Below the pieces are notes generated by a model. It did not search any database, was not told where the DNA came from, and saw only the letters and a program-made list of their open reading frames with translations. Positions 38,001 to 47,948 of a DNA stretch of 64,000 nt are shown here, piece by piece. Every line of letters begins with the position of its first letter. Positions within the stretch are counted from its first letter, which is position 1. Position numbers and translations under genes: made by a program. The DNA is from Pedobacter sp. ASV28 (GTDB lineage Bacteria > Bacteroidota > Bacteroidia > Sphingobacteriales > Sphingobacteriaceae). Location: NCBI RefSeq assembly GCF_016428855.1, contig NZ_JAELTN010000013.1, forward strand, positions 39,817-103,816. The letters are read 5' to 3'.

Positions 38001-38745
38001 TTTCCTTGGCACCCAAAGCACAGTTAAATCCTATGCTTAAGGGTTTGGCATGGCTAACCGAATTTAAGAAAGCCTCGGCTGTTTGTCCCGACAAAGTTCT
38101 TCCAGAAGCATCGGTAATGGTACCCGAAATCATGATTTCGAGTTTCCTACCTATCACCTCTTCATATTGCTTGATGGCAGCAATGGCCACTTTGGCATTT
38201 AGGGTATCGAAAATGGTTTCAATAAGCAGCACATCGGCTCCGCCATCTACCAGTCCGCTAATCTGCTCGTAATAGGCCTCATAAAGCTCATCGTAGGAGA
38301 TGGCCCTAAAGCCGGGGTCGTTTACATCTGGAGAGAGCGAAAGCGTACGGTTGGTTGGCCCAATAGCACCGGCTACAAAACATTTCCTTTCGGGATGTTT
38401 GGCCATAAATTCGGTAGTGGCTTCCTTGGCAATCTTGGCCCCTTCGTAGCTCAGCTCATAAGATAGCTCCTCCATTTCGTAATCGGCCATGGAAATACGC
38501 TGTGTACTAAAGGTATTGGTTTCTATAATATCGGCGCCAGCCTGTAGGTATTCGGTATGAATGGCCTTGATGATATCAGGACGGGTAATATTCAACAGGT
38601 CATTGTTTCCCTTCACATCGCAGGGATGTGCAGCAAAGCGATCGCCCCTAAAGTCTTCTTCTGTAAGCGTATAGCGTTGAATCATGGTACCCATGGCACC
38701 ATCTATAATCAAAATACGTTTTTCTAATTCTTGTCTAATATCCAT
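35044..38745 (-). CDS. metH: cobalamin-dependent methionine synthase
   Basis: A 1233-residue four-module enzyme transferring methyl from methyl-THF to homocysteine. The homocysteine module ([23 protein letters not shown]; zinc cysteines in GCCGTTPEH) is followed by the pterin module ([15 protein letters not shown]), B12-binding module (the DxHxxG motif in [11 protein letters not shown], with [15 protein letters not shown]) and the SAM reactivation domain ([34 protein letters not shown]). All modules are present. The operon continues with a four-helix protein and metF and is preceded by a SAM-I riboswitch. Confidence 0.97.
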   Translation of the reverse strand: MDIRQELEKRILIIDGAMGTMIQRYTLTEEDFRGDRFAAHPCDVKGNNDLLNITRPDIIKAIHTEYLQAGADIIETNTFSTQRISMADYEMEELSYELSYEGAKIAKEATTEFMAKHPERKCFVAGAIGPTNRTLSLSPDVNDPGFRAISYDELYEAYYEQISGLVDGGADVLLIETIFDTLNAKVAIAAIKQYEEVIGRKLEIMISGTITDASGRTLSGQTAEAFLNSVSHAKPLSIGFNCALGAKEMRPHIEELAAKAECYVSAYPNAGLPNEFGAYDELPHETAHLVDDFISAGFVNIVGGCCGTTPEHIGCIAKKAAQASPRKIPEVAPYLRLSGLEPVTITPESIFVNVGERTNITGSPKFSKLILGGDYEAALAVALQQVEGGAQIIDVNMDEGMLDSEAAMTKFLNLIASEPDISKLPIMVDSSKWTVIEAGLKCLQGKGIVNSISLKEGEEKFRESARKIMRYGAAVVVMAFDEQGQADNYERRIEICKRSYDILVKEIGFPPQDIIFDPNILTVATGLEEHNNYAVDFINATRWIKENLPYAKVSGGVSNISFSFRGNNVVREAMHSAFLYHAIHAGLDMGIVNAGMLEVYQEIEPELLERVEDVLLNRRPDATERLVDFAETVKNKGKALVKDEAWRQATVEERLSHALVKGIVEFLDDDVEEARQKYDRPIQVIEGPLMDGMNIVGDLFGAGKMFLPQVVKSARVMKKAVAYLLPFIEEEKLANPDQNQSSSAGKILMATVKGDVHDIGKNIVGVVLACNNFEIVDMGVMVPAQEIIKKAKEINADIIGLSGLITPSLDEMVHFAKEMEREGFTIPLIVGGATTSRIHAAVKIAPNYSGPAIHVLDASRSVTVCSTLMNGELRDTYISQIKAEYDKAREAHLNKRSDKRFKTLDEAREHQFKLDLTQVVAAPSFTGTKVIEDYPLSELIPYIDWTPFFHTWELRGSYPKIFEDKNVGTEAKKLFDDAQALLHRIVDEKLLEAKAVVGFWPANAVGDDIELEVQSSTLKADDKLKNGKAEKVRIHTLRQQAEKTEGQSYYALSDFIAPKESGIQDYFGGFALTAGIGCDELVAEFEKNYDDYNSIMAKALADRLAEAFAEKLHEIVRKDYWGYAKDEHLNNEELIKEQYVGIRPAPGYPACPEHTEKGTLFALLEAEEKIGLKITESYAMYPTAAVSGFYFSHPESRYFGLGKITKDQVEEYARRKDMSIEEVERWLAPNLAY

Positions 38746-38850
38746 AATACGTTCAGCGTTGGCCTTTGGCGAATGAACACCTATCGCATAACGCTATACT
38801 CAAATCTTAAAAGCTTACGCAGAAGTCGGAACAGACTATCCTTCCAAAAA

Positions 38851-38960
38851 CTTATCTTTTCCCGAGCTCTTGTGACTTAAGTTGGGTAGAATGTAGCACC
38901 TTGTAAGTTACAGGTTGCTAAGACATCGTTGGGTCTAATCCCTCCGCCTTTCTTTATAAG
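38851..38960 (-). promoter_or_regulatory. SAM-I (S-box) riboswitch upstream of metH
   Basis: Read on the minus strand, the segment opens cttataaagaaaggcggagg and carries the conserved core elements in order: GAGGGA (38944-38939), GACCC, GATG (38927-38924), GCAACC (38918-38913) and GGTGCTA (38900-38894). It closes with a 3' ataag complementary to the 5' cttat (P1). This is the canonical SAM-I aptamer. No strong terminator with a U-run is obvious between the aptamer and metH, 105 bp downstream, so the output may be translational or use a weak hairpin. Confidence 0.92.
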
Positions 38961-39025
38961 CACTGCAAAAATGCAACATCCCTTTATCAATTCCAAAAAT
39001 ATCAATGAGATAACCAAATAAAATT

Positions 39026-39055
39026 ACAAAGGCCAAGCAAAACTGCCTGGCCTTC
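39026..39055 (-). terminator. rho-independent terminator after Bax-inhibitor-like gene
   Basis: Stem aaggccaagca / tgcctggcctt with one mismatch, followed on the minus strand by a T-rich stretch, 25 bp beyond the stop. Confidence 0.7.
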
Positions 39056-39078
39056 GGTATAATATTTTGTGTTTGCGC

Positions 39079-39834
39079 TTATTTTCTGCTTCCGAAGATA
39101 CGTAACAAGAAAAGGAAAATATTTAGGAAATCTAGATATAAAGATAAGGCTGCTACAATGGCCATCTTTTTACTTTCCACCTGTAAGGCTTGTTCTCCAT
39201 TGGTTTCCAGTCCTTCTCCAATTCTTTTTATTTTTTGCACATCATATGCCGTCAACGCTGTAAATACTGCAATACCAATAAATGCCATGAATAAGCTAAA
39301 TTGTTCGCTCTGTATGAACATATTAATTACACTGGCTATAACTAACCCTATAACACCTACCATTAAAATTGGCCCGAACTTACTCAAGTCGATATTGGTG
39401 GTATATCCCATAAAAGCCATAATGCCAAAGATACCCGCTGCCGCTGCAAAACAACTCACTACTGAACCAGACGTGTAAGCCAGCAAAATAAAGCTTAAAC
39501 TAATACCTGTAAGTACCGAATAGAGAATAAAAATACCAACTAGGGCGCCGTAAGATAATCTGCTTAGTCCAAATCCCATGGTAAGTACTAGACCTAGCGG
39601 TGCAAACATGGCTATATATCCAAAAATAGACATTCCACCTTTACCTGTGGCAGGGTTATAAGTAATTAAGTACTGCATTAAACCTTCGTTTGTGCTAAAT
39701 AAATAAGCAGCAACGGTAGAAAGACTTAGTGCAACAAACATCCAAGTGAATACATTCGCAAAAAATTTCTTTGAAATTGATTTTTCCTGTACAAAAACCG
39801 AGTTGTTCTGATATTGATAATTTTGTTGTTCCAT
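39079..39834 (-). CDS. Bax inhibitor-1/YccA-family membrane protein
   Basis: A 251-residue protein with seven hydrophobic segments. It matches the BI-1/YccA family: FFANVFTWMFVALSLSTVAAY at the first segment, GISLSFILLAYTSGSVVSCF, MGYTTNIDLSKFGPILMVGVIGLVIA, and the C-terminal ALTAYDVQKIKRIGE...SLYLDFLNIFLFLLRIFG. Bacterial members may conduct calcium or interact with FtsH. Single-gene unit, with a possible link to the small gene upstream. Confidence 0.92.
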   Translation of the reverse strand: MEQQNYQYQNNSVFVQEKSISKKFFANVFTWMFVALSLSTVAAYLFSTNEGLMQYLITYNPATGKGGMSIFGYIAMFAPLGLVLTMGFGLSRLSYGALVGIFILYSVLTGISLSFILLAYTSGSVVSCFAAAAGIFGIMAFMGYTTNIDLSKFGPILMVGVIGLVIASVINMFIQSEQFSLFMAFIGIAVFTALTAYDVQKIKRIGEGLETNGEQALQVESKKMAIVAALSLYLDFLNIFLFLLRIFGSRK

Positions 39835-39871
39835 TTTAATTTAAAATTGGTTACTGGTTAAAAATACGATT

Positions 39872-40438
39872 TTAGTTTAATCTTTTTGTCAATAGTTCTT
39901 CAACTTTTTTGTAAAACTGTAAAGGTTTGAGCTTTCTCCAGGGCAGTTCGTCCAATTCCCCGCCAAAATTGATATAATAGTCGATGCTATGGTCCCTAAA
40001 CTCCCTTATTACATGCTGGTTAAAGTTAATTCCGGCAATCCATCCATCTTCCACTTCCTGAAACCACTCTTCATAATAGCTATCATCCGAAGCATGAAAG
40101 TTCAATACATTTTCTCCCACCAGGATGAATTTATTGATCCCTTCATCGATCATCAGTTCAATGATTTCCCGCTTAAGGATCATGATGTCGTTGGTAATGG
40201 CATCGTTCCACTCTCCCATCAGCTCGATAATGGCATAGCCCCGCTCATAATCAACATACAGCACTTTAATATAAAGGGTATTCGAACCGAAATTATCCCA
40301 TTGCGGGTGAATAAGAAAATTATACAGCTGCTTATCGAAATAAAACTCTGAATATTCGGTATTGTAAAATGGCGACCGTTCATCTTCTGCGGCAATGTAG
40401 TCGTCTCTCCATTGATAATAGGGCTCTATTTCGTGCAT
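39872..40438 (-). CDS. conserved hypothetical cytoplasmic protein
   Basis: A 188-residue acidic protein without signal peptide or membrane segment. It is rich in aromatic residues, e.g. YFDKQLYNFLIHPQWDNFGSNTLYIKVLY and a C-terminal FRDHSIDYYINFGGELDELPWRKLKPLQFYKK. The even distribution of conserved-looking motifs suggests a folded domain of the type annotated only as hypothetical in Bacteroidota. No function can be assigned. Confidence 0.7.
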   Translation of the reverse strand: MHEIEPYYQWRDDYIAAEDERSPFYNTEYSEFYFDKQLYNFLIHPQWDNFGSNTLYIKVLYVDYERGYAIIELMGEWNDAITNDIMILKREIIELMIDEGINKFILVGENVLNFHASDDSYYEEWFQEVEDGWIAGINFNQHVIREFRDHSIDYYINFGGELDELPWRKLKPLQFYKKVEELLTKRLN

Positions 40439-40551
40439 AAACTATAGTTAAGTGTTACGTGTTATAAGTGACGGGCATACCTTTAAACGCGCCAAAGATA
40501 CGGATGACAGGTGAATTATTCGACCTTTAACTCATAACTCGCCACTTCAAC

Positions 40552-41358
40552 CTAAGCCTTACTGGCTTCAACGGCTTTACGCACGCTACCATATTTAGTC
40601 AACAACTCGGCTGCATGGGCATGATCAATGTTCAGTTCTTCCATGACCATCTGCGTACCCCGATCTACCAGCTTATGATTGGTCAGCTGCATATCTACCA
40701 TCTTATTTCCTTTTACACGCCCCAACCTGATCATTACCGTTGTACTGAGCATATTCAGCACCAATTTCTGTGCTGTACCAGATTTCATGCGGGTAGAACC
40801 GGTTAAGAATTCTGGGCCGGCCACTACTTCTACCGGATAATCAGATTCGGCTACTACAGGACCACCTTCATTGCAAATGATACAACCGGTTAGCACCCCA
40901 TGTTGGCGGGCCGTGTTCAATCCGCCTATTACGTATGGCGTAGTACCAGAGGCGGCCAAACCTATCAAACAATCTTTTTCGTTGATGTGGTATTCCTGAA
41001 GATCGATCCAGGCTTGTTTATCGTCATCTTCGGCAAACTCTACGGCTTTGCGTATGGCCGTGTCGCCACCTGCAATAATACCTACCACCCAATCAAAAGG
41101 AACCCCAAAAGTTGGGGGGCATTCTGAAGCATCCACTACGCCTAGTCTTCCGCTTGTTCCTGCACCTATATAAAAGAGTCTTCCACCCTTTTTCATGCGT
41201 TCGGCCACCGCTGTAGCTAATTTTTCTATTTGGGGCAATGCCCTTTCAACTGCCAAAGGAACTAACTTATCCTCATTGTTTATGCCTTTCAAAATTTCCA
41301 TAACAGACATTTGGTCAATGTCTTTATATTTAGATTCCTGCTCGGTTATTCTTTTCAT
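40552..41358 (-). CDS. murQ: N-acetylmuramic acid 6-phosphate etherase
   Basis: SIS-domain lyase of 268 residues that cleaves the lactyl ether of MurNAc-6-phosphate during cell-wall recycling. Diagnostic blocks: EILKGINNEDKLVPLAVE, GRLFYIGAGTSGRLGVVDASECPPTFG, IAGGDTAIRKAVEFAEDD, IGLAASGTTPYVIGGL, and ILTGSTRMKSGTAQKLVLNML-type sequence near residue 185. Single gene, divergent from the S41 protease gene. Confidence 0.96.
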   Translation of the reverse strand: MKRITEQESKYKDIDQMSVMEILKGINNEDKLVPLAVERALPQIEKLATAVAERMKKGGRLFYIGAGTSGRLGVVDASECPPTFGVPFDWVVGIIAGGDTAIRKAVEFAEDDDKQAWIDLQEYHINEKDCLIGLAASGTTPYVIGGLNTARQHGVLTGCIICNEGGPVVAESDYPVEVVAGPEFLTGSTRMKSGTAQKLVLNMLSTTVMIRLGRVKGNKMVDMQLTNHKLVDRGTQMVMEELNIDHAHAAELLTKYGSVRKAVEASKA

Positions 41359-41532
41359 TTATATCGTTTGCAATGTATGGTCCCCAAAAATATCGATTTC
41401 ACACTCGATATTCCCAGGCGTAAGCTTATCGCTTACAAATATCAACAATAAATATTAAAAAACTAAAATGTTATTTATGCGTTAATTTCAAATAAGACAC
41501 TAATTTTCATAACTTTGTTGCTTCCTAAATCG

Positions 41533-43140
41533 ATGAAAAAAAGTACCCGCCTCAATTTACTGATTGCGTTAGCCTACTGCGTAACGCTCATTGGAGGTAT
41601 GTATCTGGGCTACAGATTTTTAAAGGACCAGGGTTTTCAGGTTAAAAAAGATGTGAGGTATGCCAATACCGAAACCACCAAGGTAGATGACATCATCCAT
41701 ATCATCAAAAAAAAATATGTGGACGAAGTAAATGCCGATAGCCTTAAGCACTTGCCCATCGACAGTTTATTGCATCAACTTGACCCGCACAGCATATATC
41801 TACCTCCTACTGAAGCATTTGAACTTTCTGAAGCGCTGGAAGGAAATTTTGAGGGCGTAGGCGTAGAATATTACATCCTTAACGACACCCTATTGGTGAC
41901 CAATGTTTTTAAGGATGGCCCGGCCTATTCCAGTGGCCTTAGACAGGGCGACAAAATCATTAAGGTAGATAGCGTAGTGGTAAGCGGTAGGTCATTGCCC
42001 CGCTCTGCCATGATGGGCAAGATCAAGGGCAAAAAGGGCACCAACGTACAGCTGACCATTTTACATGCGGGCAATACCAATCCGGTAGTGCTAAATGTGA
42101 AACGTGGCAGGGTTGAGGTCAGCAGCATAGACGCAGCCTATATGATCAACAATGAAACAGCCTATATCAGAATTGGAAAGTTCGGTGCCAATACCGATAC
42201 CGATTTTATTACCGCAATAAAAAGCCTAAAGGCCAAGGGTATGAAAAAAATGGTACTGGACCTGAGAGACAACGGAGGTGGTTATTTGACCGCAGCTACC
42301 GGATTGGCCAATCAGTTTCTGCCAGAGAACAAGCTTATTGTCTATACCGAAGGCAAGCACGAGCCCAGAACCGATTACTATACCACTGGTGGCGGTGAGT
42401 TTGAGCAAGGCAAGCTGGCTGTACTGATCAATGAAAACTCGGCCTCGGCCAGCGAGATATTTGCAGGGGCCATACAAGACCTGGACAGGGGCCTTATTAT
42501 AGGCCGACGTTCTTTCGGCAAGGGACTGGTACAGGAACAGTTTGCTTTTGAAGATGGCTCTGCCCTTAACCTCACCATAGCCCGTTACTTTACCCCTCTG
42601 GGCAGGAGTATCCAAAAATCCTATAAAAAAGGGTTTAAGGCCTATCAGCATGAAATAGAAGACCGCTTAAATGCCGGGGAGCTCACCTCCGAAATTCCGA
42701 AGGTAGATAGCCTATTGCGAAACATGCCATACATCACCAAAGGCGGAAAAAAAGTGTTTGCCGGAGGGGGTATACAGCCCGACATCTATGTAAAACTAGA
42801 TACCATTGGCTACAATAGGTTTTATGCTACCCTACAGGAGAAAAAGGTTTTTGTGGATTTTGTTTTTGATGTACTTGCCGACAGGTACACGGCAGATTAC
42901 CTGAACAAGGCCTTGACGGTATTCAATATTTCAGACTATGATTATGTAGACTTTCTCAAATATGTGGAAAGCAAGAAAATACCTATCGACACCAAACAGT
43001 TGATCGCCTCTAAACCTTTGATCTATAAAAACCTAAAACTAATGCTCTACAAGTATTACCTAGGCGATCTGGGCTATTACAAAGCCCATAACTTGAGCGA
43101 CAACATGGTGAAACAGGCCATGGCCTATCTAAACCCCTAA
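41533..43140 (+). CDS. S41-family C-terminal processing protease (CtpA-like)
   Basis: A 535-residue periplasmic serine protease anchored by an N-terminal hydrophobic segment (LNLLIALAYCVTLIGGMYLG). The start is the ATG at 41533; the upstream TTG codons are less likely. A PDZ domain (about residues 95-170, EGVGVEYYILNDTLLVTNVF...GPAYSSGL) precedes the S41 core, with the nucleophile Ser in NENSASASEIFAGAIQD and the general-base Lys in RRSFGKGLVQEQ. A helical C-terminal extension of 150 residues follows. Probably cleaves periplasmic or tail-exposed substrates. Confidence 0.93.
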   Translation: MKKSTRLNLLIALAYCVTLIGGMYLGYRFLKDQGFQVKKDVRYANTETTKVDDIIHIIKKKYVDEVNADSLKHLPIDSLLHQLDPHSIYLPPTEAFELSEALEGNFEGVGVEYYILNDTLLVTNVFKDGPAYSSGLRQGDKIIKVDSVVVSGRSLPRSAMMGKIKGKKGTNVQLTILHAGNTNPVVLNVKRGRVEVSSIDAAYMINNETAYIRIGKFGANTDTDFITAIKSLKAKGMKKMVLDLRDNGGGYLTAATGLANQFLPENKLIVYTEGKHEPRTDYYTTGGGEFEQGKLAVLINENSASASEIFAGAIQDLDRGLIIGRRSFGKGLVQEQFAFEDGSALNLTIARYFTPLGRSIQKSYKKGFKAYQHEIEDRLNAGELTSEIPKVDSLLRNMPYITKGGKKVFAGGGIQPDIYVKLDTIGYNRFYATLQEKKVFVDFVFDVLADRYTADYLNKALTVFNISDYDYVDFLKYVESKKIPIDTKQLIASKPLIYKNLKLMLYKYYLGDLGYYKAHNLSDNMVKQAMAYLNP

Positions 43141-43176
43141 GCAGGAAAATCATCAATTACAGGCAGAGCACAGGCT

Positions 43177-43698
43177 TCAAACCTTGATCTCGAAGAGGTT
43201 GAGCGCAATCCCCTCATAATGCTTGGGCAGCCCGCTATCCTTGGCAACTTCAATAGCCCCCACATGCTCAAATCCACAGCTGGTATAATACTTTAGCAGT
43301 TTTTCATTATCGGCCCAAGTGTCCATGCGGATATACTGGATCTGTTTATTTTTGGCGGCATAGGCTCTGGCCCAATCTATGATGATATTCACCATACCAT
43401 AGCCCCTAAAGGCGGGATGCGTCACAATGCGATGGATATAAATGGCAGGTTCATGGTCTTTTTCTCCCCAGATCTGCGGATCGTTAAAAGTAATGGCAAA
43501 TATGGCAGCCACCTCCCCCCCTACCAGAATCTGGTACTGTCTGGCCGCTGCTATTTCCTGTTGCACCAGTTCTCGGCTAAAGCCCTGCCAATGTTTGTTG
43601 AACACCTTTTTTTGGTGCGCCACAGCCAGGTCATAAAACTTAAAAATGGTATCGATATCTGCAGAAATGCTATGGATCACCCGAATATTTTTCTCCAT
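43177..43698 (-). CDS. GNAT-family N-acetyltransferase
   Basis: A 173-residue acetyltransferase. The acetyl-CoA site reads IHRIVTHPAFRGYGMVNIIIDWARAYA, followed by IQYIRMDTWADNEKLLKYYTSCGFEHVG. Neighbouring der is on the same strand, 68 bp upstream. The acyl acceptor is unknown. Confidence 0.88.
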   Translation of the reverse strand: MEKNIRVIHSISADIDTIFKFYDLAVAHQKKVFNKHWQGFSRELVQQEIAAARQYQILVGGEVAAIFAITFNDPQIWGEKDHEPAIYIHRIVTHPAFRGYGMVNIIIDWARAYAAKNKQIQYIRMDTWADNEKLLKYYTSCGFEHVGAIEVAKDSGLPKHYEGIALNLFEIKV

Positions 43699-43766
43699 AC
43701 GATTACAATTAAGCTATTGATAATATCGATTTTCGTTGAGCTTTTAAAGGCCAAACCTGCGAAATC

Positions 43767-45068
43767 CTATTTCTGTCTGAAATAAATTTGGATAGGCACC
43801 CCCGAAAAATCAAAGTTTTCGCGAAGCTTATTTTCTATAAAACGTTTATATGGGTCTTTGATGTATTGCGGCAGGTTACAGAAAAAGGCAAACATGGGCG
43901 AAGTACCATTGATCTGTGTAATGTACTTGATCTTAATGAACTTGCCTTTGTTAGCTGGTGGCGGATAGTTCTCAATAATGGGCAGCATCACATCGTTCAG
44001 CTTCGACGTTGGCACTTTCTTGCCGCGGTTCTGATAGACTTCCAATGCGGTCTCTATGGCCTTGAATATACGCTGTTTGTTCAATACGGAAATGAACAAC
44101 ACGGGCACATCGGTAAATGGTTGTAGTTTTTGTTTAATCTGCTCCTCAAAGGCCTTCATGGTCTTTTCGTTTTTATCGATCATGTCCCATTTGTTCACCA
44201 AGATCACAATTCCCTTTTTGTTCTTTTCCGCCAAGTGGAAAATATTAATATCCTGTGCCTCTATACCTTCCTGTGCATCGAGCATCAGCATCACCACATC
44301 TGCCTCTTCCAAAGCCTTGATGGTACGCATCACAGAATAGAACTCTATGTTTTCCTTTACCTTGGTCTTCTTGCGCAGACCAGCGGTATCAATGAACATG
44401 AATTCATGTCCATATTGGTTGTAGTGTATGTGTATCGAATCGCGGGTCGTCCCTGCAATTGGGGTTACAATATTCCTATCCTTACCCATCAGGGCATTGA
44501 TCAGCGACGATTTGCCCACATTTGGCCTGCCCACCACCGTAATTTTGGGTAGCCTGTTCTCTTCTTCTGGCAAATCTTCAAAATGGGTAATCACCTCATC
44601 CAAGAGGTCTCCCGTTCCAGAGCCGGTCATCGAAGAAATGGTATAGATTTCGCCCAAACCAAAACTATAAAAAATAGAGGCTTCGTTTTCCAGGGCTGTA
44701 TTATCTACCTTGTTCACTACAATGTAAACAGGCTTCTTGCTCCTGCGCAAAAGGCTGGCAATCTCATCATCCAAATCGGTAATACCCGTAGTTACATCAA
44801 CCATGAACAACAGTACGGTAGCTTCCTCAATGGCAATCACCACCTGCTCGCGAATGGCGGCCTCGAACACATCTTCCGAATTGGCCACATAGCCTCCGGT
44901 ATCAATTACCGTAAACTGCTTGTCGGTCCACTCGGCAGCACCATAGTGCCTGTCGCGGGTTACCCCACTAAAATCGTCTACAATGGCTTTGCGACTTTCG
45001 GTTAAGCGGTTAAAAAGGGTAGACTTGCCTACGTTTGGTCTTCCAACAATTGCGATTATATTACTCAT
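43767..45068 (-). CDS. der: ribosome-biogenesis GTPase Der (EngA)
   Basis: A 433-residue protein with two tandem GTPase domains and a C-terminal KH-like domain. The first G domain has GRPNVGKS at residues 9-16, DTGGYV and NKVD; the second has [10 protein letters not shown] near residue 183, [20 protein letters not shown] and NKWDMIDK. Required for 50S subunit maturation. Length is standard. Confidence 0.97.
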   Translation of the reverse strand: MSNIIAIVGRPNVGKSTLFNRLTESRKAIVDDFSGVTRDRHYGAAEWTDKQFTVIDTGGYVANSEDVFEAAIREQVVIAIEEATVLLFMVDVTTGITDLDDEIASLLRRSKKPVYIVVNKVDNTALENEASIFYSFGLGEIYTISSMTGSGTGDLLDEVITHFEDLPEEENRLPKITVVGRPNVGKSSLINALMGKDRNIVTPIAGTTRDSIHIHYNQYGHEFMFIDTAGLRKKTKVKENIEFYSVMRTIKALEEADVVMLMLDAQEGIEAQDINIFHLAEKNKKGIVILVNKWDMIDKNEKTMKAFEEQIKQKLQPFTDVPVLFISVLNKQRIFKAIETALEVYQNRGKKVPTSKLNDVMLPIIENYPPPANKGKFIKIKYITQINGTSPMFAFFCNLPQYIKDPYKRFIENKLRENFDFSGVPIQIYFRQK

Positions 45069-45317
45069 TTTTTACTGACGATTAGATTTACGATTTGAGG
45101 TTGAGCTGTTTAAAGTAACAACACAATCATCCACCGATTGATTAGCCCCTTCCCCTAGGGGCTTGGGTTTTGACTTGCAAAAGTACGCTTATTTTTTGAA
45201 CATTCGCGTATAATATGTTGGGCATGCCTTGCCATAAGACCCCTCGCCTCCCAATATTAAGGGCGAAAACTACATTAAGGTCATGGTACCCTACACAGCG
45301 TAATGTCCAAAAGAAAA

Positions 45318-46100
45318 TTATTTGGGCTGAAATTGCTTGATTGCCCCTGGCCCCATGAAAACCAAATACGCAATAACCAATACCATGATCAATAGGAAAT
45401 AGGCCACCATGATCAAAAATAGAATGAGCAATACCTTCAATATAATACTACCCAATTTTTTTTCCGAATAAAATCCACGATAGAACCAAGCTAAGATAAA
45501 AGGTATAAATGCCATGGACACCATTGTCAGCCAGGCAAACACCTCAATGCGATCCCTTAACAAGTACATGATAGGATAAAAAATGATAATATTGGTCAAG
45601 GTATAAAAAGAAAGACCAAAAGCATTCATGACCACATGCTCATAATAGTTCTGTCCCCATTTTCTAAAAACCAGGAAAGTAAATATGGCAAATAGTGGTA
45701 TAAGCAGCAACATAATAAACGAACTGTAGCTCGCCACATAAGAAAACATATCGTTCATGAGCCCCGAATATTTTTCCTTGGCGTAGATTTGGCGCATGAT
45801 GTTGTTCATTCCGATCAACTTAAAGGAAATGAAGGCCGAGATCCCACTCAATACAAAGGCCAACAACATAGGCTTGTAGTGATTTACCCTATTGCCATCA
45901 ATAAAGTCTCTTGCTGTTTTCCCCGGATTTTTGAGAATGTTCTTTACCGAATACAAAAATCCCTTATTGGTATGGAGCAGCGAGTACTGTACTTCATCCC
46001 AAATGTACTTCCGATCAATTCTTTTGTATTTTTTCTGTCCACAGTTGCCACAAAAATTTTCAGTGATCACTTGCTGACAGTTCTGACAGTTGCTCGCCAT
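45318..46100 (-). CDS. DUF3667 membrane protein with N-terminal zinc ribbon
   Basis: A 260-residue protein. The N-terminal CQNCQQ...CGNCGQKK forms a C2-C2 zinc-ribbon-like element, followed by the DUF3667 signature (DRKYIWDEVQYSLLHTNKGFLYSVKNILKNPGKTARDFIDGNRVNHYKPMLL; residues 28-80). At least four hydrophobic segments fill the rest. The role is unknown, common in Bacteroidota. Not co-directional-operonic with era; 226 bp separate them with no visible feature. Confidence 0.9.
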   Translation of the reverse strand: MASNCQNCQQVITENFCGNCGQKKYKRIDRKYIWDEVQYSLLHTNKGFLYSVKNILKNPGKTARDFIDGNRVNHYKPMLLAFVLSGISAFISFKLIGMNNIMRQIYAKEKYSGLMNDMFSYVASYSSFIMLLLIPLFAIFTFLVFRKWGQNYYEHVVMNAFGLSFYTLTNIIIFYPIMYLLRDRIEVFAWLTMVSMAFIPFILAWFYRGFYSEKKLGSIILKVLLILFLIMVAYFLLIMVLVIAYLVFMGPGAIKQFQPK

Positions 46101-46326
46101 TTAACTATAAGATTACGTTTGTATGCCGCTTAATGATGGTGCTTTAATGATGTGCTTACGTAACACAAAAATACCTAAGCCCCCATCGCCCAAAAAGCAT
46201 TTAGATGCAATGATAAAAAAAATGTAATAAGAAGCCAAGTGGAAAGCACATGACAGCAGAAAGAAAGAACAAAATTCAATCCTTTCTTTTACTTATTTCA
46301 TCTTTAAAACCAGGGGGAATAAAAAA

Positions 46327-47205
46327 TTAGCTTTCGTAGCCAAAATTCTTTAGGTAATTCTTTTTGCTTCGCCAATCGGGAATAACCTTCACGAAGGTTT
46401 CCAGAAACACCTTGCTGTCCAAGAATTTCTCTATGTCCTTGCGGGCTTCCATACCCACCTTCTTTAAGCTTGCCCCGCCCTTTCCTATCAGGATGTTCTT
46501 TTGCGAATCTCTTTCCACGATAATTTCGGCGCTAATTCGGATTATCTTTTCCTCTTCTTTAAATGCAGTAACAATTACCTCGGTGCTGTAGGGAATTTCT
46601 TTCTGATAGTTGTTGAAGATCTTTTCGCGGATGATCTCCGATACAAAGAAACGCTGGGTACGGTCGGTCAAGTCTTCTTTATCATAATAGGCCGGATGCT
46701 CGGGCAGGCTATCCAAAATGAGGGGCAGCAGGCCTTCAAGGTTGTATTGGTGCAATGCCGATATGGCAAATATATGTTTAGGATTAAGCTTCTCCTGCCA
46801 GTAGGCTGTTTTCTCGGCCACCTGCTCCTGTGTAGCATGATCAATCTTATTGATCAGTACCACCAAGGGGATCTGGTTATGTGCAATTTTCTGGAGCACG
46901 TCATTTTCATCAAACTGCTCGTTAATGTCGGTAACGAACAAGATCAGATCGGCATCTTGCAGGGCACCGCCCACGGCGGTCATCATCGATTCCTGCAGAC
47001 CATATTTAGGCTTGATGATTCCCGGTGTATCGGAAAACACAATCTGGAAATCTTCTTCGTTCACAATCCCCAATATACGGTGGCGTGTGGTCTGGGCCTT
47101 TGGGGTAATAATGGAAAGTTTTTCACCAATAAGGGCGTTCATCAGGGTAGACTTCCCTACGTTGGGCTTGCCTATAATGCTTACAAAGCCTGCTTTATGC
47201 GACAT
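46327..47205 (-). CDS. era: GTPase Era
   Basis: A 292-residue protein with N-terminal GTPase domain (GKPNVGKS at residues 12-19, DTPGI, NKID) and C-terminal KH domain (IGKGGASLKKVG). Involved in 16S rRNA maturation and 30S assembly. It ends the core block before the tRNA genes. Confidence 0.97.
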   Translation of the reverse strand: MSHKAGFVSIIGKPNVGKSTLMNALIGEKLSIITPKAQTTRHRILGIVNEEDFQIVFSDTPGIIKPKYGLQESMMTAVGGALQDADLILFVTDINEQFDENDVLQKIAHNQIPLVVLINKIDHATQEQVAEKTAYWQEKLNPKHIFAISALHQYNLEGLLPLILDSLPEHPAYYDKEDLTDRTQRFFVSEIIREKIFNNYQKEIPYSTEVIVTAFKEEEKIIRISAEIIVERDSQKNILIGKGGASLKKVGMEARKDIEKFLDSKVFLETFVKVIPDWRSKKNYLKNFGYES

Positions 47206-47315
47206 AAAAATATTTTTTAAAAAAAATTTGCACTACAAAGAAACGAATTATATCTTTGCATTCCAATTCGGAAGAAGAGTTAAGGATTTAACGAAATAAA
47301 AGAGTTGAGATATAG

Positions 47316-47391
<76 letters not shown>

Positions 47392-47421
47392 AAGAAGTTG
47401 GAACGACACTTCTTATTTTTT

Positions 47422-47493
47422 GGCCCGTTCGTCTAGGGGTGAGGACGCCAGATTTTCATTCTGGAAACAGGGGTTCGATTCCCCTACGGGCTA
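47422..47493 (+). tRNA. tRNA-Glu (anticodon TTC), copy 1
   Basis: A 72-base cloverleaf. The acceptor stem ggcccgt/acgggct is fully paired apart from a G-T at 1:72. The anticodon loop is ttttcat with TTC as anticodon, and the T-arm is ggggttcgattcccc. CCA is not encoded. A terminator hairpin follows. The 3' end (gcta) begins the putative left attachment repeat of the island. Confidence 0.95.
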
Positions 47494-47503
47494 CTTAAGG
47501 AAA
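47490..47503 (+). repeat. left candidate attachment repeat
   Basis: The sequence gctacttaaggaaa starts in the 3' end of tRNA-Glu and is repeated exactly at 54675-54688. Confidence 0.55.
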
Positions 47504-47532
47504 TGATCCTAATCGATCATTTCCTTTTTTTA
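47497..47532 (+). terminator. terminator after tRNA-Glu copy 1
   Basis: Perfect-looking stem aggaaatgatc / gatcatttcct with a short loop, followed by a run of T. Confidence 0.8.
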
Positions 47533-47693
47533 TGCAATCAACATACTGACTACAAAACCTTTAACATACAGAATCAAATCTTAAAAAGGTGTTCGATATT
47601 TTGTCCAGGATTTTAGCGAAGTCCTGACCTTCTAAAAAACAGTTATCCCAACGATCTTAATCAGCGATACATGTGTTCGATTTATCCTTTAGG

Positions 47694-47885
47694 TCATGGA
47701 CCTGTTTCATCTGGATTGTTGGCATGCTTGAAAGTCTTTGCAAGCAGGTAAAGGAGATCAAGGATTATTGCCGCTTGATCTTCGTTAGTCTCAATGCCAT
47801 TACGTTTCAATACCTTGATCGCCTGACCGACTGAAACCTTTTTGTGCGAAAAGTCCTTGGACCTCCTGAATATGGATGGCTGCAT
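47694..47885 (-). CDS. small helical protein, island-associated
   Basis: A 63-residue protein. The C-terminal part reads KVSVGQAIKVLKRNGIETNE followed by DQAAIILDLLYLLAKTF. The pattern AxxxLxxNG...EQAAxILDxLYxxAKT is shared with a truncated copy at 54866-55040. Small proteins of this type occur near recombinases and regulators in Bacteroidota; the function is not known to me. It lies just downstream of the recombinase gene (63 bp) on the same strand. Confidence 0.65.
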   Translation of the reverse strand: MQPSIFRRSKDFSHKKVSVGQAIKVLKRNGIETNEDQAAIILDLLYLLAKTFKHANNPDETGP

Positions 47886-47948
47886 TTTTCTTTGTTTTAA
47901 CTTTAACTTCTAGTTGGTTGGTTGAGCCCAAGAGATGGGGTGGGGCGT

